From assembly GCA_900471605.1 (NCBI GenBank), contig UCEY01000055.1:44525-108524 (forward strand): a stretch of 64,000 nucleotides of DNA. Direction: 5' to 3'. This document shows, in pieces, positions 35,706-44,078 of the stretch (its first letter is position 1; every line of letters starts with the position of its first letter). This DNA comes from Hyphomicrobiales bacterium (GTDB lineage: Bacteria > Pseudomonadota > Alphaproteobacteria > Rhizobiales > Rhizobiaceae). Position numbers and translations under genes: made by a program. Under the pieces are notes generated by a model, which worked only from the letters and a program-made list of their open reading frames with translations, did no database searches and was not told the origin of the DNA.

Positions 35706-36612
35706 CCGCCCAATAAACGCCGGTCAGCGAAGGCGGGCCTTCGGTCAGCACGCGGCCCTTTTCGACCAGGTCTTCGAGATGCGCGAGCACCGAAAGGGCT
35801 GCCGCCCCGTGCAGGCGCGGATCGGTGCTGGCATAGATCACCTTGACCATCTCCGGGATCAGCCGGTCGCCGGCCTTGATCCGCTCCAGCACGGCGCGTT
35901 CGCGCATGCGGCGATGGGTGCGAAGCCCCCGCAGGAACGAGCCCGGCTCCCTCACCGGCCCGCCATGTCCGGGCAGGAAGATCCGGTCCTCGCGCGGCAG
36001 CAGCTTGTCGATCGAGGTCATGAAATCGGCCATCGATCCGTCCGGCGGTGCGACGATCGTCGTCGCCCAGGCCATCACGTGATCGGCGGAGAAGAGGATG
36101 CCGGTCCCCTCGAGCCCGAAGGCCGAATGGTTGGCGGTATGGCCGGGCGTATGGATGGCCGACAGCGCCCAGCCGTCGCCCTCGATCACCTGGCCGTCGG
36201 CGACCGCGATATCGGGGACGAAACCGGTGTCGGCGCTTTCGGCGAACGGATTGACTTCGCCGGCATGCAGCGGCCGCGAAGCCCGGTGCGGCCCTTCGGC
36301 GACGGTGGTCGCGCCGGTCTCCTGCTTCAGCCGCCGGGCGAGCGGGGAATGGTCGCGATGCGTGTGGCTGACGAAGATATGGGTGACCTCGCGGCCCTTG
36401 AGCGCCGCCATCAGCGCCTGGAAATGCGCCTCGTCCTCCGGGCCGGGATCGATGACCGCGACCGACGAGCCGCCGACGATATAGGTATTGGTGCCGTGAA
36501 AGGTAAACGGCGAGGGGTTGTTGACGGTCAGGCGCTGAACGCCTTCGGCTACGCCGACCGGCACGCCATACGAGGGGGTAAATTCCATGTCGAAGGTAAT
36601 GTCTTCTGCCAT
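35701..36612 (-). CDS. Metallo-beta-lactamase-fold hydrolase (LACTB2-like)
   Basis: A 303-residue hydrolase with the zinc motif HTHRDH (H83, H85, D87, H88) in FVSHTHRDHSP, a further TPGHTANHSAF histidine, and SADHVMAW. The C-terminal winged-helix-like part (about 220-300) is as in LACTB2/GloB-like MBL proteins. It may hydrolyse thioesters or RNA. The start at 36612 follows GGAGG; the longer frame upstream is not supported. The stop codon falls in the palindromic repeat, so the C-terminus could have been altered by that element. Confidence 0.9.
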   Translation of the reverse strand: MAEDITFDMEFTPSYGVPVGVAEGVQRLTVNNPSPFTFHGTNTYIVGGSSVAVIDPGPEDEAHFQALMAALKGREVTHIFVSHTHRDHSPLARRLKQETGATTVAEGPHRASRPLHAGEVNPFAESADTGFVPDIAVADGQVIEGDGWALSAIHTPGHTANHSAFGLEGTGILFSADHVMAWATTIVAPPDGSMADFMTSIDKLLPREDRIFLPGHGGPVREPGSFLRGLRTHRRMRERAVLERIKAGDRLIPEMVKVIYASTDPRLHGAAALSVLAHLEDLVEKGRVLTEGPPSLTGVYWAA

Positions 36613-36749
36613 GCCGGACCTCCGCGCCTGATGCGATCTCGATGGACGACGCTCGCGGCAGTGCCGGTTTTGCGCCAGGCGCCCGATCGCATCGATACGC
36701 CTTTCAGGGCGCCGCAGAGATCTAGCACCGCTTTCGCTGCGCTGCATTC

Positions 36750-36795
36750 AAAAACGGCTGCCGGCCGTCGCCCGGTCGGGCGGCAGCCGGCGGCT
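36750..36795 (-). terminator. Strong GC-rich terminator of the lipoprotein gene
   Basis: A long near-perfect hairpin (36756-36795, about 18 bp, core CGCCCG-GT-CGGGCG) is followed on the minus strand by TTTTT (complement of 36750-36754), 30 bases past the stop at 36825. Confidence 0.85.
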
Positions 36796-36824
36796 TTGAT
36801 GATCTGGGTCCGCGTTTGGCGGGC

Positions 36825-37181
36825 TCAGCCGGCGGTCAGCAGCTCCGTGCAGTAGCTCGGGCCGGTGGCGCCCGGACGGTCGGAGACGATGGTGATGTCG
36901 CGGATCACGTAGCTCGAGGAGACGGTGATCTTCGCCGTGCAGCTGACGCTGGCGGTGCGGCCGTCCTGCAGCTTGATGCGCTTGTAGCCGCCGCGCCAGT
37001 TGTAGATGGTCGTCGAGCCGTCGTCGGTGTCGCTGATCGGCGGGCTGAATTTCGCGAAGAATTCGCCGGCCGAGTGACCTACCCAGCGGCTCTCGATCGG
37101 ATTGCTGGCAACGCTGACGGTGGTGCAGGCCGAAAGGGCGAGCGCGAAAAGGGCGGTCGATGCGATGGCGCGGCGGCTCAT
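36825..37181 (-). CDS. Small lipoprotein with conserved cysteines, hypothetical
   Basis: A 118-residue lipoprotein: MSRRAIAS start, hydrophobic core, lipobox LSAC (C19). The mature part is a beta-rich domain with IYNWRGGYKRIKLQDGRTASVSCTAKI and a second cysteine near the C-terminus (SYCTEL), probably forming a disulfide. The start at 37181 has an AGGATC-type site. The region 37182-37453 upstream contains no gene and carries the tRNA promoter. Function is unknown. Confidence 0.75.
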   Translation of the reverse strand: MSRRAIASTALFALALSACTTVSVASNPIESRWVGHSAGEFFAKFSPPISDTDDGSTTIYNWRGGYKRIKLQDGRTASVSCTAKITVSSSYVIRDITIVSDRPGATGPSYCTELLTAG

Positions 37182-37410
37182 GATCCTGAAAAATCCTTCA
37201 TGTCTTCTGTTGTGCCCCGCAGGCAAAGCTTCGAGGCAAGGTTTTCGAGACTGCACGTAACAGATTTTTGTCACGCTTCGCGAGACGATGGGCGGCCATC
37301 GACATCAAATTTCTTCTGCGCCGCTTTTTTGCAACGCCCTGATTTTCCGGCTTTTCGACGGGAGCGCGTCGATGATCGCAACGCTGTCGCATATTTTTCA
37401 TGAGCGGTGC

Positions 37411-37439
37411 TTGTGCAATGAAAAATGCTGGTCTATAGA
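37411..37439 (+). promoter_or_regulatory. Promoter of the tRNA-Pro gene
   Basis: TTGTGC (37411-37416) and TATAGA (37434-37439), 17 bases apart, end 14 bases before the tRNA 5' end. Confidence 0.6.
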
Positions 37440-37453
37440 GGCGCCGCTGGTCA

Positions 37454-37530
37454 CGGAGTGTAGCGCAGTCTGGTAGCGCACCACGTTCGGGACGTGGGGG
37501 TCGAGTGTTCGAATCACTCCACTCCGACCA
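37454..37530 (+). tRNA. tRNA-Pro (anticodon CGG)
   Basis: 77 bases with encoded CCA. The acceptor stem CGGAGTG (37454-37460) pairs with CACTCCG (37520-37526). The D arm is GCGCAGTCTGGTAGCGC; the anticodon stem CCACG / CGTGG holds loop TTCGGGA (anticodon CGG); the T arm is GAGTG TTCGAAT CACTC. The 3' end is ACCA. No integrase or duplicated 3' end is visible downstream, so no element is integrated here. Confidence 0.97.
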
Positions 37531-37809
37531 GCCGATCCTTGGTTTCCCAAGCGATTTCTTTTCCCGAAAAGCTTTCACCGCGAAACCATAGTCCAGCGGA
37601 CACGCTGAACGGCCGATTACTTCGGGATGGCCGCTTTGGGTCGGTCTTATCCACAACCTGCACTTTGACGGGACGAGAATATATTAGGTCCGGCCATGCC
37701 GTTGCGGCATCATGGCGGCAGGAACGTGAAACTTGTCGAAAGACCTCCCGGCTCGGAAACCGCCTCCCGCGGTAGCCCGTGCCGGCAGTGGGAGGAGGCC
37801 GCAGAACGG

Positions 37810-38835
37810 ATGCCGCCCAGACGCGCCAGATCGGAACGGGTGACCCTGCTCGACGTCGCCAACGTCCTCGGGATCAGCGCGATCACCGTTTCCCGCGCCC
37901 TGCGCGAGCCGGAAAAGGTGTCCGAGCCGCTCCGCATGAAGATCCTCTGCCAGGTTGAGCAGATGGGTTATGTGCCCGATCTTGCGGCGCGGGCGCTCGC
38001 AAGCCGCCACAACGGCATTATCGGGGTGCTGGCGCCGGCGCTGACCAACCATGCCTATCTGGCCATCATGAACGGTATCGAGGAGCGGGTGCGCGATACG
38101 GATCTGCGCATCCAATATGCCAATACCAACCACGATCCCGATGAGGAATACCGCCAGGTCAAGCTTTTCCTGTCGCAGCATCCGGCCGGCATTCTCCTGA
38201 CGGGATTGCAGGACCAGCGGGTCAGCGATCTGCTTGCGCTTGCGCCGTGCGCGGTGGTCCAGATCGTCGATGTCAACCTGACGTTTTCGGGTATCGCCGT
38301 CGGCATCAATCATCGCGAGGCGGCGGTGGCGGCAACCCGCCATCTGCTGGCCTGCGGCTATCGCCGCGTCGGGCTGATCGGCGGCAGCCGCGATCTTCGT
38401 GCCCAGCGGCGGCACGAGGGTTATGCGCTGGTGATGCGGGAGGCCGGCCTCTACGATCCGGGCCTTGTCATGAGCGAACACAGGCAGACGAGCGTGCAGC
38501 TCGGCTGCGATCTCATGAAGCGGCTGCTGGAGGTCGCGCCGGATGTCGACGGTGTATTCTGCCAGAACGACGATCTGGCGCTCGGTGCCCTGTTCGAGGC
38601 CCGCAGAGCCGGCCTGCGGGTGCCGGAGGATTTCGGGATCTGCGGTTATAACGACCTGGAATTCGCGCTCTGCGCCGAGCCGAGGCTGACGACCATTCGT
38701 GTGCCCCGTTTCGAAATGGGCTATCGCGCCGCCGATCTCATCATCCGGGCCGTCAATGACGAATGCCTGCCCGGCCGCGTCGTCCAGCTGCCGTTCGATC
38801 TCATCCAGCGCGGCTCGACCCGGCCGCTTGCCTGA
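37810..38835 (+). CDS. LacI-family transcriptional regulator
   Basis: A 341-residue regulator. The N-terminal LacI helix-turn-helix is VTLLDVANVLGISAITVSRALREPEKVSE, with hinge helix PDLAARALAS. The periplasmic-binding-protein-like ligand domain (about 60-330) begins IIGVLAPALTNHAYLAIMNGIEE. It resembles the gluconate (GntR) branch. ATG 37810 is preferred; the frame also opens at ATG 37696, giving 379 residues with an unlikely N-terminus. No sugar genes lie beside it, so its operon is elsewhere. It is convergent with cysN, sharing a terminator. Confidence 0.88.
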   Translation: MPPRRARSERVTLLDVANVLGISAITVSRALREPEKVSEPLRMKILCQVEQMGYVPDLAARALASRHNGIIGVLAPALTNHAYLAIMNGIEERVRDTDLRIQYANTNHDPDEEYRQVKLFLSQHPAGILLTGLQDQRVSDLLALAPCAVVQIVDVNLTFSGIAVGINHREAAVAATRHLLACGYRRVGLIGGSRDLRAQRRHEGYALVMREAGLYDPGLVMSEHRQTSVQLGCDLMKRLLEVAPDVDGVFCQNDDLALGALFEARRAGLRVPEDFGICGYNDLEFALCAEPRLTTIRVPRFEMGYRAADLIIRAVNDECLPGRVVQLPFDLIQRGSTRPLA

Positions 38836-38855
38836 AACGCGGATCCCGCGACGAA

Positions 38856-38877
38856 AAAAGGGCCTTTCGGCCCTTTT
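38856..38877. terminator. Bidirectional terminator between lacI-type gene and cysN
   Basis: A perfect stem AAAAGGGCC (38856-38864) / GGCCCTTTT (38869-38877), loop TTTC, with T-runs on both strands. It serves both convergent genes. Confidence 0.92.
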
Positions 38878-38900
38878 CCATGTCCTGTCGATCGAAATGA

Positions 38901-40400
38901 TCAGATATCGCCGCCGGCATTGGAGAACAGCTCCGCCGCCTGCTTGGCCGTCATCCGCTTGACCTCGGTCTCGTCGCGCCGGTTGGCGAACAGCTCGCTC
39001 GCCATCAGCTGTTCGGCAAGATCGGCCGGCAGCGACAGCACGACGCGCTGATCTTCGCGATGAATGCCGCCGATTTCGGCGCGCTTTGCGGTGATCATGC
39101 CGCCCGCCACCGTGTTCAGCGTATCCGGGTCTATCAGGATGAAGGCGCCGGTCGAGCGGTTCTGGTCGTAGGCGTCGAACACCGCCAGCTCCTCGAAGGA
39201 GAGGCGCACCTTGCCGATCGCGTTCATCGCAAGCGTCGAGGCATGCGGCTGCCATTTGCCGGTCGCGAGCTCGAGCTGGCTGATCGGCTCGACGGCGACG
39301 CGCTGGCGGCGCGAACCGCTCTTCAGCCAATAGCGTTTTCCGGGCTCGATGCCGCCCGGCTGCAGCGACACGAGCTGGGCGTCGAAATGGTGGCCGGTCA
39401 TCGGCTGGCCATCGAGCGAGACGATCAGGTCGCCGCGCGCCACATCCACCTGCCGGTCGAGGACGAGCGTGATCGCGTCGCCCGCAACGGCGGCATTACG
39501 CACGAGGTCGAAAGTGACGATCTGTTTGACATTGGCGACCGTGCCGGAGGGCAGGATGACAACCGAGTCGCCCGGCTTCACCGAGCCGCCGGCAACCGTG
39601 CCCTGATAGCCGCGAAAACTCTCGCCGGGGCGCACGACGCGCTGCACCGGCAGGCGGAAGCCGCCGGCCTGGGTGGAGCGCACGGTCGCCAGCTCCAGCG
39701 CTTCGACCAGCGTCGGGCCGTCATACCAAGGCATCGAGGTTTCGCCGGGATAAACGACGTTCTCGCCCTTCAAGGCCGACACCGGGATCGCGGTGATCTG
39801 GCGCACGCCGAGCGACAGGGCGAATTCGCGGAAATCGTGGGAGATCCGGTCGAACACGGCCTTGTCGTAGTGGACGAGGTCGATCTTGTTGACGGCCAGC
39901 ACGAACTGGCGGATGCCCATCAGCGCCGCGATCGTCGCATGCCGGCGGGTCTGTTCGAGCAGGCCGGCGCGGGCGTCGGCCAGCAGGATGGCGAGATCGG
40001 CGGTCGAGGCGCCGGTCGCCATGTTGCGGGTATACTGTTCATGGCCGGGCGTGTCGGCGACGATGAACGAGCGCCGGTCCGTCGAGAAATAGCGATAGGC
40101 GACGTCGATGGTGATGCCCTGCTCGCGCTCGGCCTGCAGGCCGTCGAGCAGAAGGGCGAAGTCCGGCAGGCCGAGGTCGTTCTGCTGGCCCGAGTCGCGG
40201 GCAAGCGTCGCCGCCTGGTCTTCCTTGACCGCCTTGGTGTCCCAGAGCAGGCGGCCGATCAGCGTCGACTTGCCGTCATCGACCGAGCCACAGGTGATGA
40301 GGCGCAGCGGCCTTGTGTCGCGCACGGCCTTTACGGGTTCGGCGAAGGGCAGGATGGTCGCCGAGGCGGCCTGTGCGGAGGATTGTGCGGGAGCGGTCAT
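38901..40400 (-). CDS. cysN: Sulfate adenylyltransferase subunit 1 (CysN)
   Basis: A 499-residue GTPase subunit of ATP sulfurylase, which activates sulfate to APS. The G1 motif is GSVDDGKST (38-46), G3 is DTPGHEQYTRNM and G4 is NKIDLV, with two beta-barrel domains afterwards. There is no C-terminal APS kinase (CysC) domain such as CysNC/NodQ proteins carry, so the pathway goes to APS and then to CysH. It starts one base after the cysD stop in the cysHDN operon. Confidence 0.96.
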   Translation of the reverse strand: MTAPAQSSAQAASATILPFAEPVKAVRDTRPLRLITCGSVDDGKSTLIGRLLWDTKAVKEDQAATLARDSGQQNDLGLPDFALLLDGLQAEREQGITIDVAYRYFSTDRRSFIVADTPGHEQYTRNMATGASTADLAILLADARAGLLEQTRRHATIAALMGIRQFVLAVNKIDLVHYDKAVFDRISHDFREFALSLGVRQITAIPVSALKGENVVYPGETSMPWYDGPTLVEALELATVRSTQAGGFRLPVQRVVRPGESFRGYQGTVAGGSVKPGDSVVILPSGTVANVKQIVTFDLVRNAAVAGDAITLVLDRQVDVARGDLIVSLDGQPMTGHHFDAQLVSLQPGGIEPGKRYWLKSGSRRQRVAVEPISQLELATGKWQPHASTLAMNAIGKVRLSFEELAVFDAYDQNRSTGAFILIDPDTLNTVAGGMITAKRAEIGGIHREDQRVVLSLPADLAEQLMASELFANRRDETEVKRMTAKQAAELFSNAGGDI

Positions 40401-40401
40401 C

Positions 40402-41355
40402 TCAGAAATATCCTTCGCGCTTCTTCTTTTCCATCGAGCCGGACTGGTCGCGGTCGATGGCGCGGCCCTGGCGTTCGGAGACGGTGGCGATTTCGAGCTC
40501 GGCGATCACCTCTTCGAGGTTGGAGGCGGTCGAGCGGATGGCGCCGGTCAGCGGGAAGCAGCCGAGCGTGCGGAAACGGATCATGCCCTGCTGCACGGTT
40601 TCGCCGGGCTTGAGTTCGAGCCGCGGATCCTCGGCGAGGATCATCATCCCGTCGCGCTCCACATAGGGGCGTTCGGCGGCGTAATAGAGCGGCACGAGCG
40701 GGATGTCCTCCGCCTGGATATAGCGCCAGATATCGACCTCGGTCCAGTTGGAGAGCGGGAAGGCGCGCACGCTTTCGCCCTTGCGGATCATGCCGTTATA
40801 GACGTTCCAGAGTTCCGGGCGCTGGTTGCGCGGATCCCATTTGTGGTCCGGCGTGCGGAAGGAATAGATGCGTTCCTTGGCGCGCGAGGCCTCCTCGTCG
40901 CGCCGCGCGCCGCCGAAGGCCGCGTCGTAGCCGCCGGCATCGAGCGCCTGGCGCAACGCCTCGGTCTTCATGATGTCGGTATAGAGCGCCGAACCGTGGC
41001 TGAAGGGGGTGATGCCTTCCTCGGCGCCGCGCGGATTGGTGTGGACCACCAGGTCGAGATCGTATTTCTCGGCGATCTCGTCGCGGAACTCGATCATCTC
41101 CTTGAATTTCCACGTCGTATCCACGTGCAGAAGCGGGAAGGGGACGCGGCCGGGATAAAAGGCCTTGCGGGCGAGATGCAGCAGGACGGATGAATCCTTG
41201 CCGATCGAATAAAGCATGACCGGCTTTTCGAATTCCGCCGCCACCTCGCGGAAAATATGGATCGCTTCGTTTTCGAGAGCCTTCAGATGCGGATCGAGCG
41301 GCGGTCTGGAAACGGGCGGGTTCTTCACTTCCGTTTCCTGTACTGACAAGGGCAT
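40402..41355 (-). CDS. cysD: Sulfate adenylyltransferase subunit 2 (CysD)
   Basis: A 317-residue PP-loop ATP pyrophosphatase domain protein: MLYSIGKDSSVLLHLARKAF, then LHVDTTWKF and GARRDEEASRAKERIYSF, with NVYNGMIRKGE. It forms the catalytic heterodimer with CysN to make APS from ATP and sulfate. The start at 41355 is chosen for GGAGACC upstream and the usual N-terminus; the frame upstream is unlikely. It lies 35 bases after cysH. Confidence 0.96.
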   Translation of the reverse strand: MPLSVQETEVKNPPVSRPPLDPHLKALENEAIHIFREVAAEFEKPVMLYSIGKDSSVLLHLARKAFYPGRVPFPLLHVDTTWKFKEMIEFRDEIAEKYDLDLVVHTNPRGAEEGITPFSHGSALYTDIMKTEALRQALDAGGYDAAFGGARRDEEASRAKERIYSFRTPDHKWDPRNQRPELWNVYNGMIRKGESVRAFPLSNWTEVDIWRYIQAEDIPLVPLYYAAERPYVERDGMMILAEDPRLELKPGETVQQGMIRFRTLGCFPLTGAIRSTASNLEEVIAELEIATVSERQGRAIDRDQSGSMEKKKREGYF

Positions 41356-41390
41356 TTCGGTCTCCGGGTAGTCAAACAAACATAAAGGGC

Positions 41391-42161
41391 TTAGCTGGCC
41401 TGGGGGACAGGTTCTGCGACGGGCTGAGCGGCGTTTTCCGGCACATGCAGGCCGCATTCACGCTTCTCGTCGTTTTCCCACCACCAGCGGCCTGCGCGCT
41501 CGGGCTCGCCGGGCTTGATGGCGCGGGTACAGGGCTCGCAGCCGATCGACGGGTAGCCGCGCTTGTGCAGCGGATTGACCGGGATCGCTTGCCGCTCGAC
41601 ATGCGCGTTGATCGTGTCGATGTCCCAGTCCGCCAGCGGATTGATCTTGATCAGGTTGCGCTCGGCGTCATATTCGGCAAACGGCGTCGTGGCGCGATTG
41701 CCCGACTGGCCGCGACGAAGACCGGTGACCCACACGTCGGCGCCCGCCAGAGCCTTGGCAAGAGGCTTCAGCTTGCGCACATGACAGCAGGCGTGGCGGG
41801 CTTCGACGCTGTCGTAGAAGCCGTTGAGGCCGTATTGCGCGGCATATGCGTCCACGTCGTCCTGTTCCGGCCGGAAGCGGCGGATATCGATGCCGTAGCG
41901 TTCCTCGGTCTCGCCGATCAGATCGACGGTTTCCTGGAACAGCCGGCCTGTTTCGAGCGTCGAGACTTCGATGGGCAGGCGGTGGGTGCCGATCGCCGCT
42001 GATATCACCTGGTCCTCGATGCCGAGCGAGGTGGTGAATACGGCGTGGCCGAGTTCGGCGGCAAGCGCCAGACGGCCGGCAAGATCGAGGCTTTCGAGTT
42101 TCGCGTCGAGAGTGGCAGCCAGTTCCAGACGGTCCCGGCCGGCGGCATCGTGCAGTGTCAT
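41391..42161 (-). CDS. cysH: CysH, adenylyl-sulfate (APS) reductase type
   Basis: A 256-residue reductase that converts APS (or PAPS) to sulfite using thioredoxin. C125-C126 in HACCHVRK and C208-x2-C211 in GCEPCTR are the four ligands of a 4Fe-4S cluster, the mark of APS-using enzymes. The catalytic cysteine is C236 in RECGLH. This agrees with the lack of an APS kinase in CysN. GGAAGAAG precedes ATG 42161. It heads cysHDN, with a 360-base regulatory gap to the divergent Rrf2 gene; cysI and cysG are not next to it. Confidence 0.95.
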   Translation of the reverse strand: MTLHDAAGRDRLELAATLDAKLESLDLAGRLALAAELGHAVFTTSLGIEDQVISAAIGTHRLPIEVSTLETGRLFQETVDLIGETEERYGIDIRRFRPEQDDVDAYAAQYGLNGFYDSVEARHACCHVRKLKPLAKALAGADVWVTGLRRGQSGNRATTPFAEYDAERNLIKINPLADWDIDTINAHVERQAIPVNPLHKRGYPSIGCEPCTRAIKPGEPERAGRWWWENDEKRECGLHVPENAAQPVAEPVPQAS

Positions 42162-42521
42162 GGGTCTTCTTCCGTGAGCGATTGCTTGATTATTCAGATT
42201 TCGCGCGCGCAAGGACAGGAAAACCCGTTTCTTCCCATGGTGATGCGGAGCAAATATCTCTCCAAAGCGGCGTTCACACAGAAAACCTGCCGCCTTAACC
42301 AAAAGTGACCGATTTAATCCCCGGAAACCCCTGCATTGGTTTGTATTTTTTCGTGATTTGAGCTATTGCGGGAACATGTCTCCGGGGCGCTGTTTCCCCT
42401 GGCGGGCATGCACCCTTTGAGCGCCCTCCCGGCGCCCTTCTGGATGCCCCAACGAAGCTGAAGTGAGCGGCGCCGTGAGGACCATTTGCCTTGCGGCGGC
42501 GCTATTGTCGATGGTTGCGTG
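42162..42521. other. Gap between cysH and the Rrf2 regulator
   Basis: These 360 bases contain no convincing ORF. They must hold the promoters of cysHDN (minus) and the Rrf2 gene (plus). I see AT-rich sequence around 42330-42365 and several GC-rich inverted segments at 42375-42475, but no terminator and no recognised riboswitch. Confidence 0.6.
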
Positions 42522-42977
42522 ATGATATCCCAGAAAGCGAAATACGCCCTTCGGGCCCTGGCCGCCCTTGCGCAGGCCGATCCCGAGGCGCCGATGCTGA
42601 TTTCCGAGATTGCCCTTCAGCAGAGCATTCCGAAGAAATTCCTGGAACAGATTCTGCTCGACCTGAAACGCTCCGGCATCGTCGTTTCCCGGCGCGGCAA
42701 GCAGGGCGGTTATCTCCTCCTGAAACCCGCCGATGCCATCACCTTCGGCGAAGTCCTGCGCCTGGTCGACGGCCCGATCGCGCCGCTGCCCTGCCTGTCG
42801 CAGACCGCCTACCGCAAATGCGAGGATTGCGACGGCGAGCACCTGTGCGAGATCCGCCACGTCTTCGCCCGCGTCGCCGACGCGACCCGCGACGTGCTGT
42901 TCAACACCACCATCGCCGATGCGGTCGAAGGTGCCGGCGACACCAAGGCGCCGGTCAGGGAATTGCTGACGGCGTGA
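42522..42977 (+). CDS. Rrf2-family transcriptional regulator
   Basis: A 151-residue Rrf2 regulator: MISQKAKYALRALAALAQ, the winged-helix IPKKFLEQILLDLKRSGIVVSRRGKQGGYLL and a cysteine cluster C91, C100, C103, C109. The cluster suggests an iron-sulfur or redox/sulfur sensor like IscR/NsrR, but the spacing is not that of RirA or IscR. Divergent placement next to cysHDN suggests that it regulates sulfur assimilation, as CymR does in other bacteria; this is inferred. ATG 42522 is chosen by family N-terminus; the ribosome site is poor. Confidence 0.86.
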   Translation: MISQKAKYALRALAALAQADPEAPMLISEIALQQSIPKKFLEQILLDLKRSGIVVSRRGKQGGYLLLKPADAITFGEVLRLVDGPIAPLPCLSQTAYRKCEDCDGEHLCEIRHVFARVADATRDVLFNTTIADAVEGAGDTKAPVRELLTA

Positions 42978-43755
42978 CGGATCGGGGCGGGCATTCGCAT
43001 GCCTCCCCCATGCCTGACCCGGCCAGCGGTATATCGAAGACCAGCAGGCCTGTTTTTTCCAGCGGCAGCTGCGCAGCAACCTCGCCCTCGGGATCGAGGA
43101 CTGCCGTTGGCCCCCATGCGATACGCCCGTCGCGTTCACCGGTTATGTCGGACGACACCAGCCAGAGACCGGTCTCCCGGCATCTTTGAGCCCTCACCGC
43201 ATTGTGCACCTCCCTGAAAAGCTCGGCTTTCGGCCGTGCCATCATGTTGTTGGCTGCACAGACAAGAAGCGAAGCTCCAAGCTCGGATACCTTTCGCGCC
43301 GCCTCGGGAAAGTTGGTATCGTAGCAGATGTTGATCCCGAAGCGCAGGCCGTCGACCTCGAAGATAGGGGTCTCGGTTCCAGCGGCGAAAGCCCCCTCTG
43401 CGTCCAGCAGATGGGCCTTTCGATAGCGCCCGATGACGTCGCCGTGCCTGATCACCAGCGCGGTGTTGAACAGTCGCCCCGCTTCCGCCTCGATCATGCC
43501 GACAACGATCGTCACCGCGGTCTTCGGCAGCCGGCGCAGGATGGCCTCGAATTCTTGCGAGGAAAGGTCAAGTGCAACTCGGCGAGCAGATGTTTCGTCA
43601 ATCAGATATCCCTGCAGGAAGCCTTCGGGAAAGCAGAGCAGGCGGACGTCCTGGGCCGCGGCCTGTGCGGCGACGTCAACGATGCAAGCCAGCGCTGCGT
43701 CGATATCCTCTCGGTATTCGCAGGTTTGGGCCGCGGCGATCCGAACGGTCTTCAT
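42955..43755 (-). CDS. Carbon-nitrogen hydrolase (nitrilase superfamily)
   Basis: A 266-residue amidase-type enzyme with the catalytic triad E44 (CFPEGF), K113 (YRKAHLL) and C144 (NICYDTNFPE). Length fits the omega-amidase/N-carbamoylase branch. It hydrolyses a C-N bond in an amide or carbamate; substrate unknown. The start at 43755 has CGGAG upstream. Its 3' end overlaps that of the Rrf2 gene by 23 bases. It is flanked by sulfur genes but has no evident link to them. Confidence 0.88.
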   Translation of the reverse strand: MKTVRIAAAQTCEYREDIDAALACIVDVAAQAAAQDVRLLCFPEGFLQGYLIDETSARRVALDLSSQEFEAILRRLPKTAVTIVVGMIEAEAGRLFNTALVIRHGDVIGRYRKAHLLDAEGAFAAGTETPIFEVDGLRFGINICYDTNFPEAARKVSELGASLLVCAANNMMARPKAELFREVHNAVRAQRCRETGLWLVSSDITGERDGRIAWGPTAVLDPEGEVAAQLPLEKTGLLVFDIPLAGSGMGEACECPPRSVTPSAIP

Positions 43756-44023
43756 CGGCAAGCTCCGGATGCTGGGTGTTGATGGCCGGCTCAATTGACC
43801 GGGATTCGCGGCGGATGTCAGTTGGTTTTTGGAGGTCAGCATCGGGGTGTCCGAAGAAAAAGACCTCATGACCCGTACCGAAAGACCGATTGCGGCCGGA
43901 TTGTGATTTTGCAAACCGGCGATTTGCCGACGTGGCCATTCTGCCCATCCGGCGAGGGTTAATGCTTTCTTTGTCGCCTCGACCGGCCAAAGGGAAACAG
44001 TTTTGCCTTCTTCCTGCCCTCGA

Positions 44024-44051
44024 TTGACTAAGACGACCCAACCGATAGAGT
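44024..44051 (+). promoter_or_regulatory. Candidate promoter of sbp-cysTWA
   Basis: TTGACT (44024-44029) and TAGAGT (44046-44051), 16 bases apart, lie 28 bases before the sbp ATG. The rest of the 323-base gap 43756-44078 shows no gene and no riboswitch fold that I recognise. Confidence 0.5.
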
Positions 44052-44078
44052 TTCGGCAGAACCACAGGAGGGAACTTG

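Noticed and set aside
37454..37700. Genomic-island attachment site at tRNA-Pro
   Set aside because: No integrase, no repeated tRNA 3' end and no foreign genes downstream; the next genes are ordinary.
42522..42977. RirA (iron regulator)
   Set aside because: The N-terminus and the cysteine spacing differ from RirA as I know it; the position beside cysHDN fits a sulfur-related Rrf2 protein better.
43756..44078. SAM- or sulfur-responsive riboswitch before sbp
   Set aside because: I could not find the conserved stems or pseudoknot of known SAM or SAH riboswitches; only a plain promoter is supported.
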